DNA from: JBKHXF01 sp046566145
GTDB lineage: Bacteria > Actinomycetota > Nitriliruptoria > Nitriliruptorales > Nitriliruptoraceae
Length of the DNA stretch: 64,000 nucleotides
Reading direction: 5' to 3'
NCBI GenBank assembly: GCA_046566145.1
Contig: JBKHXF010000003.1
Span: 96,239-160,238, forward strand
Part shown: positions 55,366-62,469 of the stretch, in pieces
How positions within the stretch are numbered: the first letter of the stretch is position 1
Layout: each line of letters begins with the position of its first letter
The notes under the pieces: generated by a model
What the model saw: the letters and a program-made list of their open reading frames with translations, nothing else
Databases searched by the model: none
Told to the model about the DNA's origin: nothing
Program-made: the position numbers and the translations under genes

Positions 55366-55425
55366 CTGTGGACATCCCACCGCATCGCTGGGGACATCCT
55401 GTGCACGTCCTGTGGCTCTCCTGTG
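55366..55425. promoter_or_regulatory. 11-bp-phased direct repeats resembling a PhoP box
   Basis: TCCTGTG occurs at 55397, 55408 and 55419, exactly 11 bp apart; a further CGCTGTG has its CTGTG at 55366 and a degenerate CGCTGGG unit fits at 55386, both in the same phase. On the minus strand the unit is CACAGGA, close to the TCACAGC-N4-TCACAGC repeat bound by mycobacterial PhoP. It lies between phoD (minus strand) and a TACGGT -10 (plus strand), so it could act on either. Confidence 0.55.
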
Positions 55426-55464
55426 ACTTGCCCGCAACCCCTTCCCAACCTCCCTCGCAGCACG

Positions 55465-55751
55465 TACGGTCCTCCTCACCGGAAGGGCGGCTGCGACAGA
55501 CGCCCCGCCGGGCCCCGAGGGGTCGCGCAGGCCTCACGGGGGTGGTGGTGAGACGGACCTCCAGCGTCGCGAACGGCCTCCGGGCCGGGCGTGGCAGGAG
55601 GCCCCGAGGATCCACCGGCCCGACCGCCGCTGCGCCCGGCGCTCGGGAGGTCCCCGGAGGACGCAGCTCCGGACGACCACACGCGACGCGGCACCGAGAG
55701 GACCCCGTCGCCGCGGAGCCCCGGCCCGACCCTTGCGGCGGCCGGGGCTCC
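55465..55751 (+). ncRNA. Possible small RNA or long structured leader
   Basis: A TACGGT -10 at 55465-55470, just downstream of the phased repeats, would start a plus-strand transcript near 55477. No ORF follows for 390 bases. The transcript would run into a perfect 12-bp stem (GGAGCCCCGGCC at 55715-55726 and its complement at 55740-55751, 13-base loop). It could be a separate small RNA ended there, or a leader of the gene at 55867. No known riboswitch consensus was recognised. Confidence 0.25.
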
Positions 55752-55866
55752 GTCGTGTCCGGGCCGGCTCCGGCCGCGGTCCTCCACAGACCCGGCAGGA
55801 CGCAGCCGGCGCCGCGGCCCCGCCCGGGCGAGGCTCGACGCTCCCGATCCGCCGAGGAGCCGCGCC

Positions 55867-56334
55867 GTGCCGTCCACCGACGCCCCCACCTCCCCCACGG
55901 CCGCCCCGACGGCGCCGTCCGACCCGACCCGCCCGTGGCTCACCGGGTGGCGTGGCGAGCAGGTGGTCGCGACCGTGGGGCTGCGACGCCACCCCGCCGG
56001 CGGGCTCCGCGGTGCGCTGGTGGAGGCGCTCGCGCTCGTCCTGGCGCTCGGCGCCGACCGCCTGCAGCTCGTCGCCCCCGCCGAGGCGCGACCCGACGTC
56101 GGCCCGGCCCGCGCGGCCCTCGCGGTCGTGCTCGTGGGGACCGACCGCGACCGGACGGTGCTGCTGGGACTCGACGGCGTGCTCGCCGAGGTCGACGACG
56201 CTGCCGGGTGGGTGCCGGCGCTGCTCCGGGCCGCGCTCGAGGCCGGCCCGTCCCTCTCCCGCGTCAGCGCGGCGGACGTGGCCGCGCAGCACCAGCGATG
56301 CGTCGAGCGGGGCCACCTCGTCGTGACGCCCTGA
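55867..56334 (+). CDS. Unknown small protein
   Basis: A 155-residue protein of no recognised family. After a Thr/Pro-rich first 25 residues (TSPTAAPTAPSDPTRPW) it has a compact alpha/beta-like core: WLTGWRGEQVVATVGLRRHP, ALALVLALGADRLQLVAPAE, RAALAVVLVGTDRDRTVLLG. The pattern vaguely suggests a stand-alone effector-binding fold but nothing can be named. GAGGAG lies 7 bases before GTG 55867, supporting translation. Its last 71 bases overlap, antisense, the end of the convergent APC permease gene. Confidence 0.6.
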   Translation: MPSTDAPTSPTAAPTAPSDPTRPWLTGWRGEQVVATVGLRRHPAGGLRGALVEALALVLALGADRLQLVAPAEARPDVGPARAALAVVLVGTDRDRTVLLGLDGVLAEVDDAAGWVPALLRAALEAGPSLSRVSAADVAAQHQRCVERGHLVVTP

Positions 56335-58210
56335 CCGCCGGGTCGCCGTGGAGCACGTCGTCGAGGTGGAGGGGCACCTGCACGACGATGGTGTTGGGCC
56401 GCCGGCGCAACCGCGCCGCCAGCAGCAGGGCCGTCTGGTTGTGCAGCACCGCCTCCCACCAGCGGGTGACGACGAACTCCGGGATGACGACGGTGACGAG
56501 GTCGTCGTCCGAGACCTCGTCGAGCTCGTCGACCAGCTCCAGGAGCGGACGCGAGAGCTCGCGGTAGGGGGACACCAGGGTCCGGAGCTCGACGTGCTCA
56601 AGGCCGAACCGCTCCCACTCGTACCGGCGCGCCTCGGCCTCAGCCTCGTCGTCCACGACCGTCACCGCGACCAGCCGGTTGGGTGCCAGCATCCGGGCGT
56701 ACTCGAGCGCGTGGAGCGTCCCGCGGTGGACACGCGCCAGCAGCACCACGACGGTGTGCTGGCGCGGGATCGGCCGCCAGGTGGAGGGGACACGCAGCGC
56801 CGCCCGGACCTCGTCGTAGTGCCGGTGGATGCGTCGGAAGATGGCCATGATCGCGGGGACCACCACCACGGGGATCCAGGCACCCGTGGTGAACTTCGAG
56901 ACGACGACCACCAGCAGCACGAGTCCGGTGGCGGTGGCGCCGACCGAGTTGATGACGAGCCCACGCCGCCAACCCGCCTCCCGTCTCGCCAGGTGGTGGC
57001 GGACCATGCCCACCTGCGAGACGGTGAAGCCCGTGAACACGCCCACGGCGTACAGGGGGATCAGCGCGGTCGTGACCCCGCGGAACACGACGAGCAGCAG
57101 GCCGGCGAACCCGGCCAGCAGGAAGATGCCGTTGGAGAACACGAGTCGGTCGCCGCGGTGGGTGAGCTGGCGCGGCAGGTACCCGTCCCGCGCGATGAGG
57201 GACGAGAGCCGGGGGAAGTCGGCGAAGGCGGTGTTCGCGGCCAGGAACAGGATGGCCATCGTGGTGAACTGCAGCGCGAGGTAGGCCACCGAGCCGCGCC
57301 CGAACACGTGCCCCCCCAGCAGTGACAGGATCGTCTCGTCCTCGCTGAGGGTCGGGCGGAGCCGGTCCGCGAGCAGCGAGATGCCGAGGAAGAACCCGCC
57401 GAGGATGACGGCCATCAGGCCCATCGTGGCGGCAGCGTTGCGCGGAGCCGGCTCACGGAAGGCCGGGACGCCGTTCGTGATCGCCTCCGTGCCGGTGAGC
57501 GCGACCGCCCCCGACGAGAAGGCGCGGGCGAGCAGGTACAGGCCCGCGAAGCCCGCGAGCCCCCCGGGCTCGCCGTGGGTGAACGCCGCGAGCGACGCCT
57601 CGTCGACCGGCATGACGCCGAGCGTCCCGGTGTACGAGCGGTACAGCCCCACGGCGATGAGCGAGCCGAGCGCGACCACGTACGCGTAGGTCGGCACGGC
57701 GAAGACCGTCCCCGACTCCTTGGCGCCCCGCAGGTTCGCGTAGGTGAGCACCGCGAGGACGAGGAGAGCGATGCCGACCCGGTGCGTCCGCAGCTCCGGG
57801 AACGCGGAGACCACGGCGGCCACGCCGGCGGACACGGAGACCGCCACGGTGAGCGTGTAGTCGACGAGGAGGGACGCCCCGGCCAGGAGCGACGCGCGGG
57901 GGCCGAGGTTCTCCCTGGCCACCACGTAGGCGCCACCGCCGTCGGGGTAGGCGAAGATGGTCTGGCGGTAGCTCATGACCACGATCGCGAGCACGACCAT
58001 CACGACGCCAGAGATGGGCACCAGGTCGTCGAGGGCGGCCATCCCCGCGACGGGCACGAGGATGTGCAGGATCTCCTCGGTGGCGTAGGCCGTCGACGAG
58101 ATCGCGTCCGACGCGAAGACGGCGAGACCGATGCGTATCGGCAGGCGTTGCCCGTGCTCCTCGTCGGGGTGGAGCGGACGGCCGACGAGGAGCTGCTTGA
58201 CGGCGGACAC
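56264..58210 (-). CDS. APC-superfamily permease, KimA-like potassium/amino-acid transporter
   Basis: A 648-residue membrane protein. It opens with VKQLLVGRPLHPDEEHGQRL and LAVFASDAISSTAYATEEIL, the KimA/YdaO N-terminal pattern. Twelve helices follow, with SYRQTIFAYPDGGGAYVVAREN, LVDYTLTVAVSVSAGVAAV and GTEAITNGVPAFREPAPRNA. The C-terminal 170 residues form a cytosolic domain (IPRQHTVVVLLARVHRGTLH to VVTVVIPEFVVTRWW-type) like the c-di-AMP-binding region of KimA. High-affinity K+ uptake is inferred. The family N-terminus favours GTG 58210; a GTG at 58291 is an alternative. The end overlaps an unknown gene by 71 bases. Confidence 0.85.
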   Translation of the reverse strand: MSAVKQLLVGRPLHPDEEHGQRLPIRIGLAVFASDAISSTAYATEEILHILVPVAGMAALDDLVPISGVVMVVLAIVVMSYRQTIFAYPDGGGAYVVARENLGPRASLLAGASLLVDYTLTVAVSVSAGVAAVVSAFPELRTHRVGIALLVLAVLTYANLRGAKESGTVFAVPTYAYVVALGSLIAVGLYRSYTGTLGVMPVDEASLAAFTHGEPGGLAGFAGLYLLARAFSSGAVALTGTEAITNGVPAFREPAPRNAAATMGLMAVILGGFFLGISLLADRLRPTLSEDETILSLLGGHVFGRGSVAYLALQFTTMAILFLAANTAFADFPRLSSLIARDGYLPRQLTHRGDRLVFSNGIFLLAGFAGLLLVVFRGVTTALIPLYAVGVFTGFTVSQVGMVRHHLARREAGWRRGLVINSVGATATGLVLLVVVVSKFTTGAWIPVVVVPAIMAIFRRIHRHYDEVRAALRVPSTWRPIPRQHTVVVLLARVHRGTLHALEYARMLAPNRLVAVTVVDDEAEAEARRYEWERFGLEHVELRTLVSPYRELSRPLLELVDELDEVSDDDLVTVVIPEFVVTRWWEAVLHNQTALLLAARLRRRPNTIVVQVPLHLDDVLHGDPAVRASRRGGPARRIAGAARPRPPR

Positions 58211-58327
58211 GGCGACGTGACCCTCGGGAGCGGGCCCAGACGGTCGCGGCGACGCCGTGCCGGAGCTGGTGCGACGCACCACGAGTACCACGCGACGGCC
58301 CGCTCCGTGCGCCGTCGCGACGGGAGA

Positions 58328-59218
58328 TCAGCCTCGGCGCTGCTCCGCCCGGTGCACGTGGTCCGCGACGAGCCCCGACAGCGTCGGCACCAGCGGGGCC
58401 GGCAGGTCGTGGCCCATCTCCTCGACCTCGACGAGCTCCGCCCCCGCAACGGCCGCGGCGGTCGCCCGCCCGCCGGAGACGTCGATGAGCGGGTCCTCGA
58501 CGCCGTGGACGACGAGCGTGGGGACCTCGACCCGGGCGAGGCGATCGGTGCGGTCGCGGTCGGCGAGGATCGCGAGGAACTGGCGGGCCACGCCCTCCGG
58601 GTTGTAGCCACGCTCGTACGCGGCGAGGATCCGCCGCCTGGCCTCGTCCTCGTCGAACAGCGTCGGACTGGCGATGGCCCGACTCGAGCGCACCGCCACC
58701 TCGACGAAGCGCTCGGGGTCGTCACGTGGCGGCGCGGTCATGAGGGCCTGCAGCGCCGCCGGGGTCGACTGGCCGACCTCCGGGTGCCCCGTCGTCGACA
58801 TCACCGAGGTCAGGCTCGCCACCCGGTCCCCGTGGGAGAACGCGAGGTGCTGCGCGATCATCCCGCCCATCGAGGCCCCGACCACGTGGGCGCGCGCGAC
58901 CTGCAGGGCGTCGAGGAGGCGGACCGCGTCGGCCGCCATGTCCCCGAGGGTGTACGCGAGGGGGGTGTCGTGGTCGCCGGCGAGGCGCGCCTGCACGTCG
59001 CGCGCGGTGCCGGGCGCGCCGTCCAGCCACGTGGAGCGGCCGACGTCGCGGTTGTCGTAGCGCACGACCCGCAGGCCCCGCGCCACGAGCCCGGCGACGA
59101 ACGCGTCCGGCCACCAGACGAGCTGGGCGCCGAGCCCGGAGACGAGCAGGACCAGCGGGCCGTCGTCACCGTGCAGCTCGTGGGCGAGCGTCAGCCCGCC
59201 GAGGTCCACCTCGGGCAC
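58328..59218 (-). CDS. Alpha/beta hydrolase
   Basis: A 296-residue esterase/lipase-like hydrolase. The nucleophile elbow is VVGASMGGMIAQHLA (Ser), the acid is in VHGVEDPLIDV, and the histidine in EEMGHDLPAPL. LLVSGLGAQLVWWPD carries the oxyanion region, and RYDNRDVGRSTW is typical of proteins annotated as pimeloyl-ACP methyl-ester esterase-like hydrolases. Substrate unknown. GGGAGG lies 6 bases before GTG 59218 and TAGCGT (59254-59249, minus) is the likely -10. Confidence 0.9.
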   Translation of the reverse strand: MPEVDLGGLTLAHELHGDDGPLVLLVSGLGAQLVWWPDAFVAGLVARGLRVVRYDNRDVGRSTWLDGAPGTARDVQARLAGDHDTPLAYTLGDMAADAVRLLDALQVARAHVVGASMGGMIAQHLAFSHGDRVASLTSVMSTTGHPEVGQSTPAALQALMTAPPRDDPERFVEVAVRSSRAIASPTLFDEDEARRRILAAYERGYNPEGVARQFLAILADRDRTDRLARVEVPTLVVHGVEDPLIDVSGGRATAAAVAGAELVEVEEMGHDLPAPLVPTLSGLVADHVHRAEQRRG

Positions 59219-59286
59219 GCGGTCCTCCCGGCGTCGTGCGTCGGCGGGACGCTAGCGCGACGCCGGGGCCGGGGCCGGGCCCGGGG

Positions 59287-59751
59287 TCAGGCGTCCTGGG
59301 TCGCGTCGTGTGGGAGCACGACGACCGGGCAGGTGGCGTGGGCCGTCACCTGGTGCCCGACGGAGCCGAGCAGCAAGCCGCGGAACCCGCCGAGCCCGCG
59401 CGAGCCGATCACGATCATCTCGGCGCCCTCGGCCTCGCGCAGCAGCACGGTGGCGGGCCGGCCGGTGACGACCTTCTGCTCCACCTCCACCCCGGAGGTC
59501 GCGGTCTCCTCGTCGACGAGCCGTTCGAGCTGGCCGGCCGCCTCGTCCTCGAGCCAGCTCGGGTCGATCGGCGGCATCGCGATCCCCTCGACCAGCAGCG
59601 GGCTCGTCGGCAGCGCCTCGGCGACGGCCCGGACGGCGACGATGCGCAGGTCGTGGCACCGGGCCTCCCTCACGGCGTGGCGCAGGGCCTCGCGCGACCC
59701 CGGCGACCCGTCGATCCCGACGACGATCCGGCCCCGTTCGGTGTGCTCCAC
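59287..59751 (-). CDS. Universal stress protein (UspA family)
   Basis: A 154-residue single-domain UspA protein. The N-terminus RIVVGIDGSPGSREALRHAV holds the conserved Asp, and the ATP-binding signature G-2x-G-9x-G-S/T reads IGSRGLGGFRGLLLGSVGHQ, ending HATCPVVVLPH. It binds ATP and acts in stress tolerance. GTG 59751 has AGGAG 7 bases upstream. It is divergently arranged with a single-CBS protein gene. Confidence 0.92.
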   Translation of the reverse strand: MEHTERGRIVVGIDGSPGSREALRHAVREARCHDLRIVAVRAVAEALPTSPLLVEGIAMPPIDPSWLEDEAAGQLERLVDEETATSGVEVEQKVVTGRPATVLLREAEGAEMIVIGSRGLGGFRGLLLGSVGHQVTAHATCPVVVLPHDATQDA

Positions 59752-59808
59752 GACGACGCTCCTGTCCCATAGCTCCCGCACACGCGGGCTGGTGACACCC
59801 CCTCCACG

Positions 59809-60117
59809 GTGACACGTGCCCTTCCCAGCCGGAAGGTCCGACGGTCCCGTGGCCACGGGACCGTGGACCCTGCCCCGGGCGACCCGGTGGCGCCCACCAT
59901 CGCGGTGCCGATCGAGGAGGTCGAGACGGTCCGGGGCGACACGTCGCTGTGGGTGGCCGCCGGGACGATGCTCCGCGACGAGATCCGGCACCTCGTGGTC
60001 CTCGACGCGGACGACGAGCCCTCGGGGGTGCTGTCGATCCGCGACGTGCTGGCCGCCGCGATCGAGGCGTCGGAGCGCCTCGGCGACCACGTGGAGCGCG
60101 TCACCCTGCCGAGCTAG
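59809..60117 (+). CDS. Small single-CBS-domain protein
   Basis: A 102-residue protein whose C-terminal 60 residues form one CBS motif: IEEVETVRGDTSLWVAAGTM and IRHLVVLDADDEPSGVLSIRDVLAAAIE. CBS domains bind adenosyl ligands normally as pairs, so this half-size protein may dimerise. The first 30 residues are basic and unconserved; in-frame GTGs at about 59863 and 59889 give shorter forms starting closer to the CBS fold. It is divergent from the universal stress protein gene, a common pairing. Confidence 0.65.
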   Translation: MTRALPSRKVRRSRGHGTVDPAPGDPVAPTIAVPIEEVETVRGDTSLWVAAGTMLRDEIRHLVVLDADDEPSGVLSIRDVLAAAIEASERLGDHVERVTLPS

Positions 60118-60452
60118 CCGTCCCCGACCCCGGCACCGTGCCCGTCCGCCGCCCCGGCCGCGAGCCGGGCGACCAGGCCGGCGGCCGCGGCGGCGTCGAG
60201 GCCGGCGCGGCCCGCGAGGTAGCACGCCACCGGCGCGGCCCACCGCTCGGTGCCGTGCGCGGCGTCCCGCGCGGCGTCGAGCAGGGCCGCCACCTCGTCC
60301 CCGCGGAGGCGCGGCGTCCCGGTCGCGTCCGCGAGCGCGTCGGCGAGGCGACGTCCGGGTCCGTCCCCGTCCGGACCGAGCCGTGGGGCAGCGGACCCGC
60401 CGGCGCGGGCGCCACGCTCGTGCGGGTCGTCGGGGTGGGGCGCCTCGGCCAC
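60114..60452 (-). CDS. DUF6457-type molybdopterin-guanine dinucleotide-associated protein
   Basis: A 112-residue helical protein. The core is RLADALADATGTPRLRGDEVA, ALLDAARDAAHGTERWAAPV, then CYLAGRAGLDAAAAAGLVARL. This is the alpha-helical pattern of DUF6457, found next to or fused to MobA. Here it lies with moeA and mobA, supporting a role in molybdenum-cofactor handling (inference). The GTG at 60452 has GGAG 8 bases upstream. Its stop overlaps the end of the CBS gene by 4 bases, convergently. Confidence 0.7.
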   Translation of the reverse strand: MAEAPHPDDPHERGARAGGSAAPRLGPDGDGPGRRLADALADATGTPRLRGDEVAALLDAARDAAHGTERWAAPVACYLAGRAGLDAAAAAGLVARLAAGAADGHGAGVGDG

Positions 60453-60485
60453 GGCGTCAGCTCCGGTCGGGTGGCGGCTCGCGAC

Positions 60486-60498
60486 TACCGTAGCCACG
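60486..60498 (+). promoter_or_regulatory. -10 box 7 bases before moeA (leaderless mRNA)
   Basis: TACCGT at 60486-60491 ends 7 bases before ATG 60499, with no ribosome site, so the message should start at the initiation codon. Confidence 0.5.
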
Positions 60499-61674
60499 AT
60501 GCCGGACACCACCGTCGCCGACGCCCGCACGCTGCTCCGCTCCTGGTGCGGCGCGCCTGCCGTGGAGGAGGTCGCCCGGGACGCCGCGCTGGGCCGCGTC
60601 GCGGCGGGCGAGGTCCGCGCCGGCGAGGACGTCCGACCCGAGGCGACCGCCGCAATGGACGGCGTGGCCGTCCGGGCCGCCGACACGCCCGGTCGGCTCC
60701 GACGCAGCGGCGAGGCACGCGCCGGCGGTGCGCACACCACCACGACGCTCGCGCCCGGGACGGCCGTGCCGATCTCCACCGGGGCGGTGCTGCCGCCCGG
60801 CGCGGACGCGGTGGTCCGCCGGGAGCACGTGACCGGGGACGGCGCGGCCGTCACGGTCGGCGCGGTCGCGCCGGGCCGCGACGTGCGACCGGCGGGGACC
60901 GACCTCGCACGCGGGACCCCGGTCCTCGCGCCGGGCGAGGTCGTCGGGCCGGCGCACCTCGGGGTGCTCGCGACGCTCGGGGTGGGACGGGTGAGCGTGC
61001 ACCGCCGACCGCGGGTCGCGCTCGTGGTCAGCGGCGACGAGGTGGTGGACCCGACGACGACCCCCGGGCCGGGGCAGGTCCGCGACGCCAACGCGGCATG
61101 GCTCGCAGCCAGGCTCGCCGAGCTCGGCGCGGACGTCGCCGCGCCGTCACGCGCGTCCGACGACCCGGCGGCGCTCGCGACCGTGCTGGCCGACGCCGCC
61201 GCCGGCGCGGACCTCGTGGTGGTGACCGGCGGGGCGAGCGTCGGACCCCACGACCACACCGCGACGGTCCTCGGGACCGTCGGCGAGGGCAGGTCGCTGT
61301 CGCTGCCGCTCCGGCCCGGTCGGCCGTGCGTGGTCGGACGGGTCGGCACCGTCCCGGTCCTCGGGCTGCCCGGCACGCCGCTGGCGGCGTTCGTCGTGTT
61401 CGAGCTCGTCGGGGCGCCGACGGTCCGCGCCGCGGCGGGGCGCCGGGACACCGTCCCCCCGGTGCTGCCGCTGCGGGTCGCGACCGCGACGGAGGCGCGG
61501 GACGACGGACGCACCTCGGTCGTCCCGGTCCGCCTCGTCGACGGCACCGTCGTCCCGACGGGGTGGCGAGGATCCTCGCAGCTGATCGGCGCCGCCGGGG
61601 CGGACGGCCTGGCCCTGCTGACCCACGACGTCGAGGCCGGCGCGGTCGTCCCGGTGCTGCTCCTCACCGCCTGA
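60499..61674 (+). CDS. moeA: MoeA: molybdopterin molybdenumtransferase
   Basis: A 391-residue enzyme that inserts molybdate into adenylated molybdopterin. Domains in order: N-terminal linker/domain II with EVRAGEDVRPEATAAMDGVAV and PISTGAVLPPGADAVVRREH; the MogA-like catalytic domain with RVALVVSGDEVV, GQVRDANAAWLAARLAELGA and VVVTGGASVGPHDHT; and LPGTPLAAFVVFELV preceding the C-terminal domain ending ADGLALLTHDVEAG. Motifs look intact. Leaderless start at ATG 60499; converges with mobA (18 bp). Confidence 0.93.
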   Translation: MPDTTVADARTLLRSWCGAPAVEEVARDAALGRVAAGEVRAGEDVRPEATAAMDGVAVRAADTPGRLRRSGEARAGGAHTTTTLAPGTAVPISTGAVLPPGADAVVRREHVTGDGAAVTVGAVAPGRDVRPAGTDLARGTPVLAPGEVVGPAHLGVLATLGVGRVSVHRRPRVALVVSGDEVVDPTTTPGPGQVRDANAAWLAARLAELGADVAAPSRASDDPAALATVLADAAAGADLVVVTGGASVGPHDHTATVLGTVGEGRSLSLPLRPGRPCVVGRVGTVPVLGLPGTPLAAFVVFELVGAPTVRAAAGRRDTVPPVLPLRVATATEARDDGRTSVVPVRLVDGTVVPTGWRGSSQLIGAAGADGLALLTHDVEAGAVVPVLLLTA

Positions 61675-61692
61675 CGGGACGACCCGGCCCGG

Positions 61693-62310
61693 TCAGGTCG
61701 GCGGCTGACCGACCTCGGGCCGCAGCAGCCGCGCGACGTCGTCGGGGGTGTCGACGTCCCCGGCGAACGTCACGTCGAGCCCGACCGTGGCGAGCTCGGA
61801 GGCCGTCACCACGCGCAGCTCGAGCCGGGCGAGCACGTCGCGCACCGCCCGGACCCCCTCCGCCAGCGACCGGCGCACCGCCGGCGCGGCCGACGGCGAC
61901 CAGCTCGCGTGCAGCGGCTGCCACCGCCCGTCCACCTCGCAGAGGGCGACGTCGGCCTCGCCACGGACCTCGCGGAGGTGCCGCAGCAGCCCGGGGTCGG
62001 GACGCACGTGGTCGACCGCGAGGACGGAGAGGTCGGTCGCGCCGGACACCGCGGCGTGCTCGAGGCCGGCCAGGACCCCGCCGAGCGGCCCCGCGTCGGC
62101 GACGGCGTCGGCGAGGTGCGCGTCCGCCGCCGTCACGAGCGGACGCATCCCCTCCGCGACGACCACCCGGTCGCAGACGGTCCCGAGGGCGGCGACGGCC
62201 CGGTCGACGAGCCGCCCACCGTCGACGCGCAGCAGGGCCTTGTCGGTGCCGAGCCGTCGGCTGCGCCCGCCCGCGAGCACGACCCCCACGGTCCCGCCGT
62301 CCGTCGCCAC
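61693..62310 (-). CDS. mobA: MobA: molybdenum cofactor guanylyltransferase
   Basis: A 205-residue nucleotidyltransferase that links GMP from GTP to molybdopterin. The nucleotide loop is GVVLAGGRSRRLGTDKALL, preceding DGGRLVDRAVAAL. The metal-binding acidic site is SVLAVDHVRPDPGLLRHL, and VDTPDDVARLLRP ends the fold. Length and motif order are normal. TACCGT at 62363-62358 (minus) is a probable -10. It faces the ligase gene across a divergent spacer. Confidence 0.9.
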   Translation of the reverse strand: MATDGGTVGVVLAGGRSRRLGTDKALLRVDGGRLVDRAVAALGTVCDRVVVAEGMRPLVTAADAHLADAVADAGPLGGVLAGLEHAAVSGATDLSVLAVDHVRPDPGLLRHLREVRGEADVALCEVDGRWQPLHASWSPSAAPAVRRSLAEGVRAVRDVLARLELRVVTASELATVGLDVTFAGDVDTPDDVARLLRPEVGQPPT

Positions 62311-62357
62311 GTCGACTCCCGTCCCGGCCGGCGGTCCGCCGGCGCCGGTCCCCGAGG

Positions 62358-62416
62358 ACGGTAGACCCGCGACCCCACGAGGCGCTGCAGCGACGGGGAC
62401 GGGAGCGGTCTAGCGT
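62358..62416. promoter_or_regulatory. Divergent -10 boxes between mobA and the ligase gene
   Basis: TACCGT on the minus strand (62363-62358) for mobA and TAGCGT on the plus strand (62411-62416) for the acyl-CoA ligase gene. The ligase transcript would have a leader of about 50 bases with a good ribosome site. Confidence 0.42.
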
Positions 62417-62469
62417 CCGCGCCCGCAGGAGCCCGCGTCGGGAGCGCGGGCGGACCGGGAGGAGCACGC

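Larger units (their letters stand above)
55188..55866. other. 680-bp non-coding region between phoD and an unknown gene
   Basis: No credible coding frame exists here on either strand; long open frames are ones forced by GC content. From left to right it contains the phoD leader, an array of CTGTG units in 11-bp phase (55366-55425), a plus-strand TACGGT -10 (55465-55470), a 250-bp GC-rich stretch, a perfect 12-bp stem-loop (55715-55751) and the ribosome site of the next gene (GAGGAG, 55854-55859). Confidence 0.6.

Noticed and set aside
55465..55866. c-di-AMP (ydaO) or cobalamin riboswitch before the unknown gene
   Set aside because: The conserved core elements of these riboswitches were looked for and not found; the K+ permease that might use one is on the other strand.
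52656..56567. 1303-codon plus-strand open frame
   Set aside because: Runs antisense through an acetyltransferase and phoD and then through non-coding DNA; composition is Arg/Gly/Val/Asp shadow sequence.
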